From contig JAHHHI010000059.1 of NCBI GenBank assembly GCA_019359435.1, positions 120,036 to 184,035 of the forward strand: a DNA stretch of 64,000 bases, read 5' to 3'. Below the pieces are notes generated by a model. The model had not been told where the DNA came from. It saw only the letters and a program-made list of their open reading frames with translations, and made no database searches. The stretch is from Kaiparowitsia implicata GSE-PSE-MK54-09C (lineage in GTDB: Bacteria > Cyanobacteriota > Cyanobacteriia > Elainellales > Elainellaceae). Shown here in pieces: positions 63,874 to 64,000 of this stretch (the first letter of the stretch is position 1; each line of letters begins with the position of its first letter). The position numbers and the translations under genes were made by a program.

Positions 63874-64000
63874 GGGCGTTGCATAATTAGAAGATGAATT
63901 AGGATAATCTGCGATGTAATGTCCCGAATGCGGAGCCACTCATATCCGTAAGAACGGCAAGAGGAAAGGTAAACAAAACCACATCTGCGTAACCTGCGGT
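63874..64000 (+). mobile_element. Left end of an IS1-like insertion sequence (continues beyond window)
   Basis: A likely terminal repeat GGGCGTTGCATAATTAG starts at about 63874, and 40 bp later a transposase N-terminus of the IS1 type appears. The element runs off the window end, so family and completeness cannot be settled. Confidence 0.65.
63914..64000 (+). pseudogene. IS1-like transposase N-terminus with stop at codon 2
   Basis: The frame reads ATG, then TAA (63917-63919), then CPECGATHIRKNGKRKGK and CVTCG, the zinc-ribbon opening of IS1-type InsA proteins. The second codon would be CAA in relatives (MQCPECG), so a single C-to-T change explains the stop. Without another start upstream, the gene is broken. 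Only 27 residues are in the window. Confidence 0.65.

Overview
The window is a chromosomal segment of a cyanobacterium. The evidence is the very frequent palindrome GCGATCGC (HIP1) in coding and non-coding DNA, together with a gene set found in cyanobacteria: sqdB and sqdX for sulfolipid, a desA-type acyl-lipid desaturase, sufR, a plant-type glycerate kinase, a Ycf20-like protein, glycolate dehydrogenase subunits glcE and glcF, a GAF-GAF-PAS adenylate cyclase and a small PirA-like protein behind an NtcA box. The species cannot be named from sequence alone. No rRNA, tRNA or CRISPR array was seen.

Region 1 (1-14.8 kb) is accessory in character. It holds three caspase-like proteases (a TPR-CHAT protein, a secreted or anchored CHAT protein, and a caspase fused to an FGE/C-type-lectin-like domain), two Uma2 nucleases, a zinc-ribbon PP2C phosphatase, and a tightly linked pair of a small zinc-ribbon protein and a membrane protein. 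The last ~110 bp of the caspase gene look like the variable repeat of a diversity-generating retroelement target. Region 2 (15-28.8 kb) holds a BASS transporter, an outer-membrane barrel candidate, a secreted amidohydrolase, MgtC, two glycosyltransferases, glcE and glcF separated by an antisense NERD gene, a DUF4330 protein and an M48 protease.

Region 3 (29-43 kb) is mostly housekeeping: mpg, rlmN, folC, pyrR, glyK and ycf20-like. It also has an unusual ROK sugar-kinase/histidine-kinase fusion, an orphan ABC permease, sufR without suf genes beside it, an orphan azlC, a membrane-anchored Clp-fold protease and an AraC regulator. Region 4 (43-60.7 kb) has an SH3 protein, sqdB-sqdX, the cyclase, a deoxyribosyltransferase, a Uup-type ABC-F protein, a 2OG-Fe(II) oxygenase, desA with a terminator-like hairpin in its leader, an RluA-family protein lacking the usual catalytic Asp, the PirA-like gene, and an uninterrupted dnaE with an empty split-intein site. 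Region 5 (60.7-64 kb) pairs an alanine/ornithine racemase-type enzyme with a DUF1611/DgcN-like protein. It ends in the left end of an IS1-like element whose transposase has a stop at codon 2.

At least four families of small MITE-like elements are scattered between genes: a ~130-bp CTAG-bounded family, a 124-bp two-hairpin family with a GCATT duplication, a 108-bp CTAG-bounded element and a ~145-bp element. Two of them abut genes so closely that the CTAG end supplies, or is, the stop codon (dnaE and the glycosyltransferase at 25.8 kb). Long HIP1-centred palindromes, heptamer repeats and strong intergenic hairpins add to a repeat-rich intergenic landscape.
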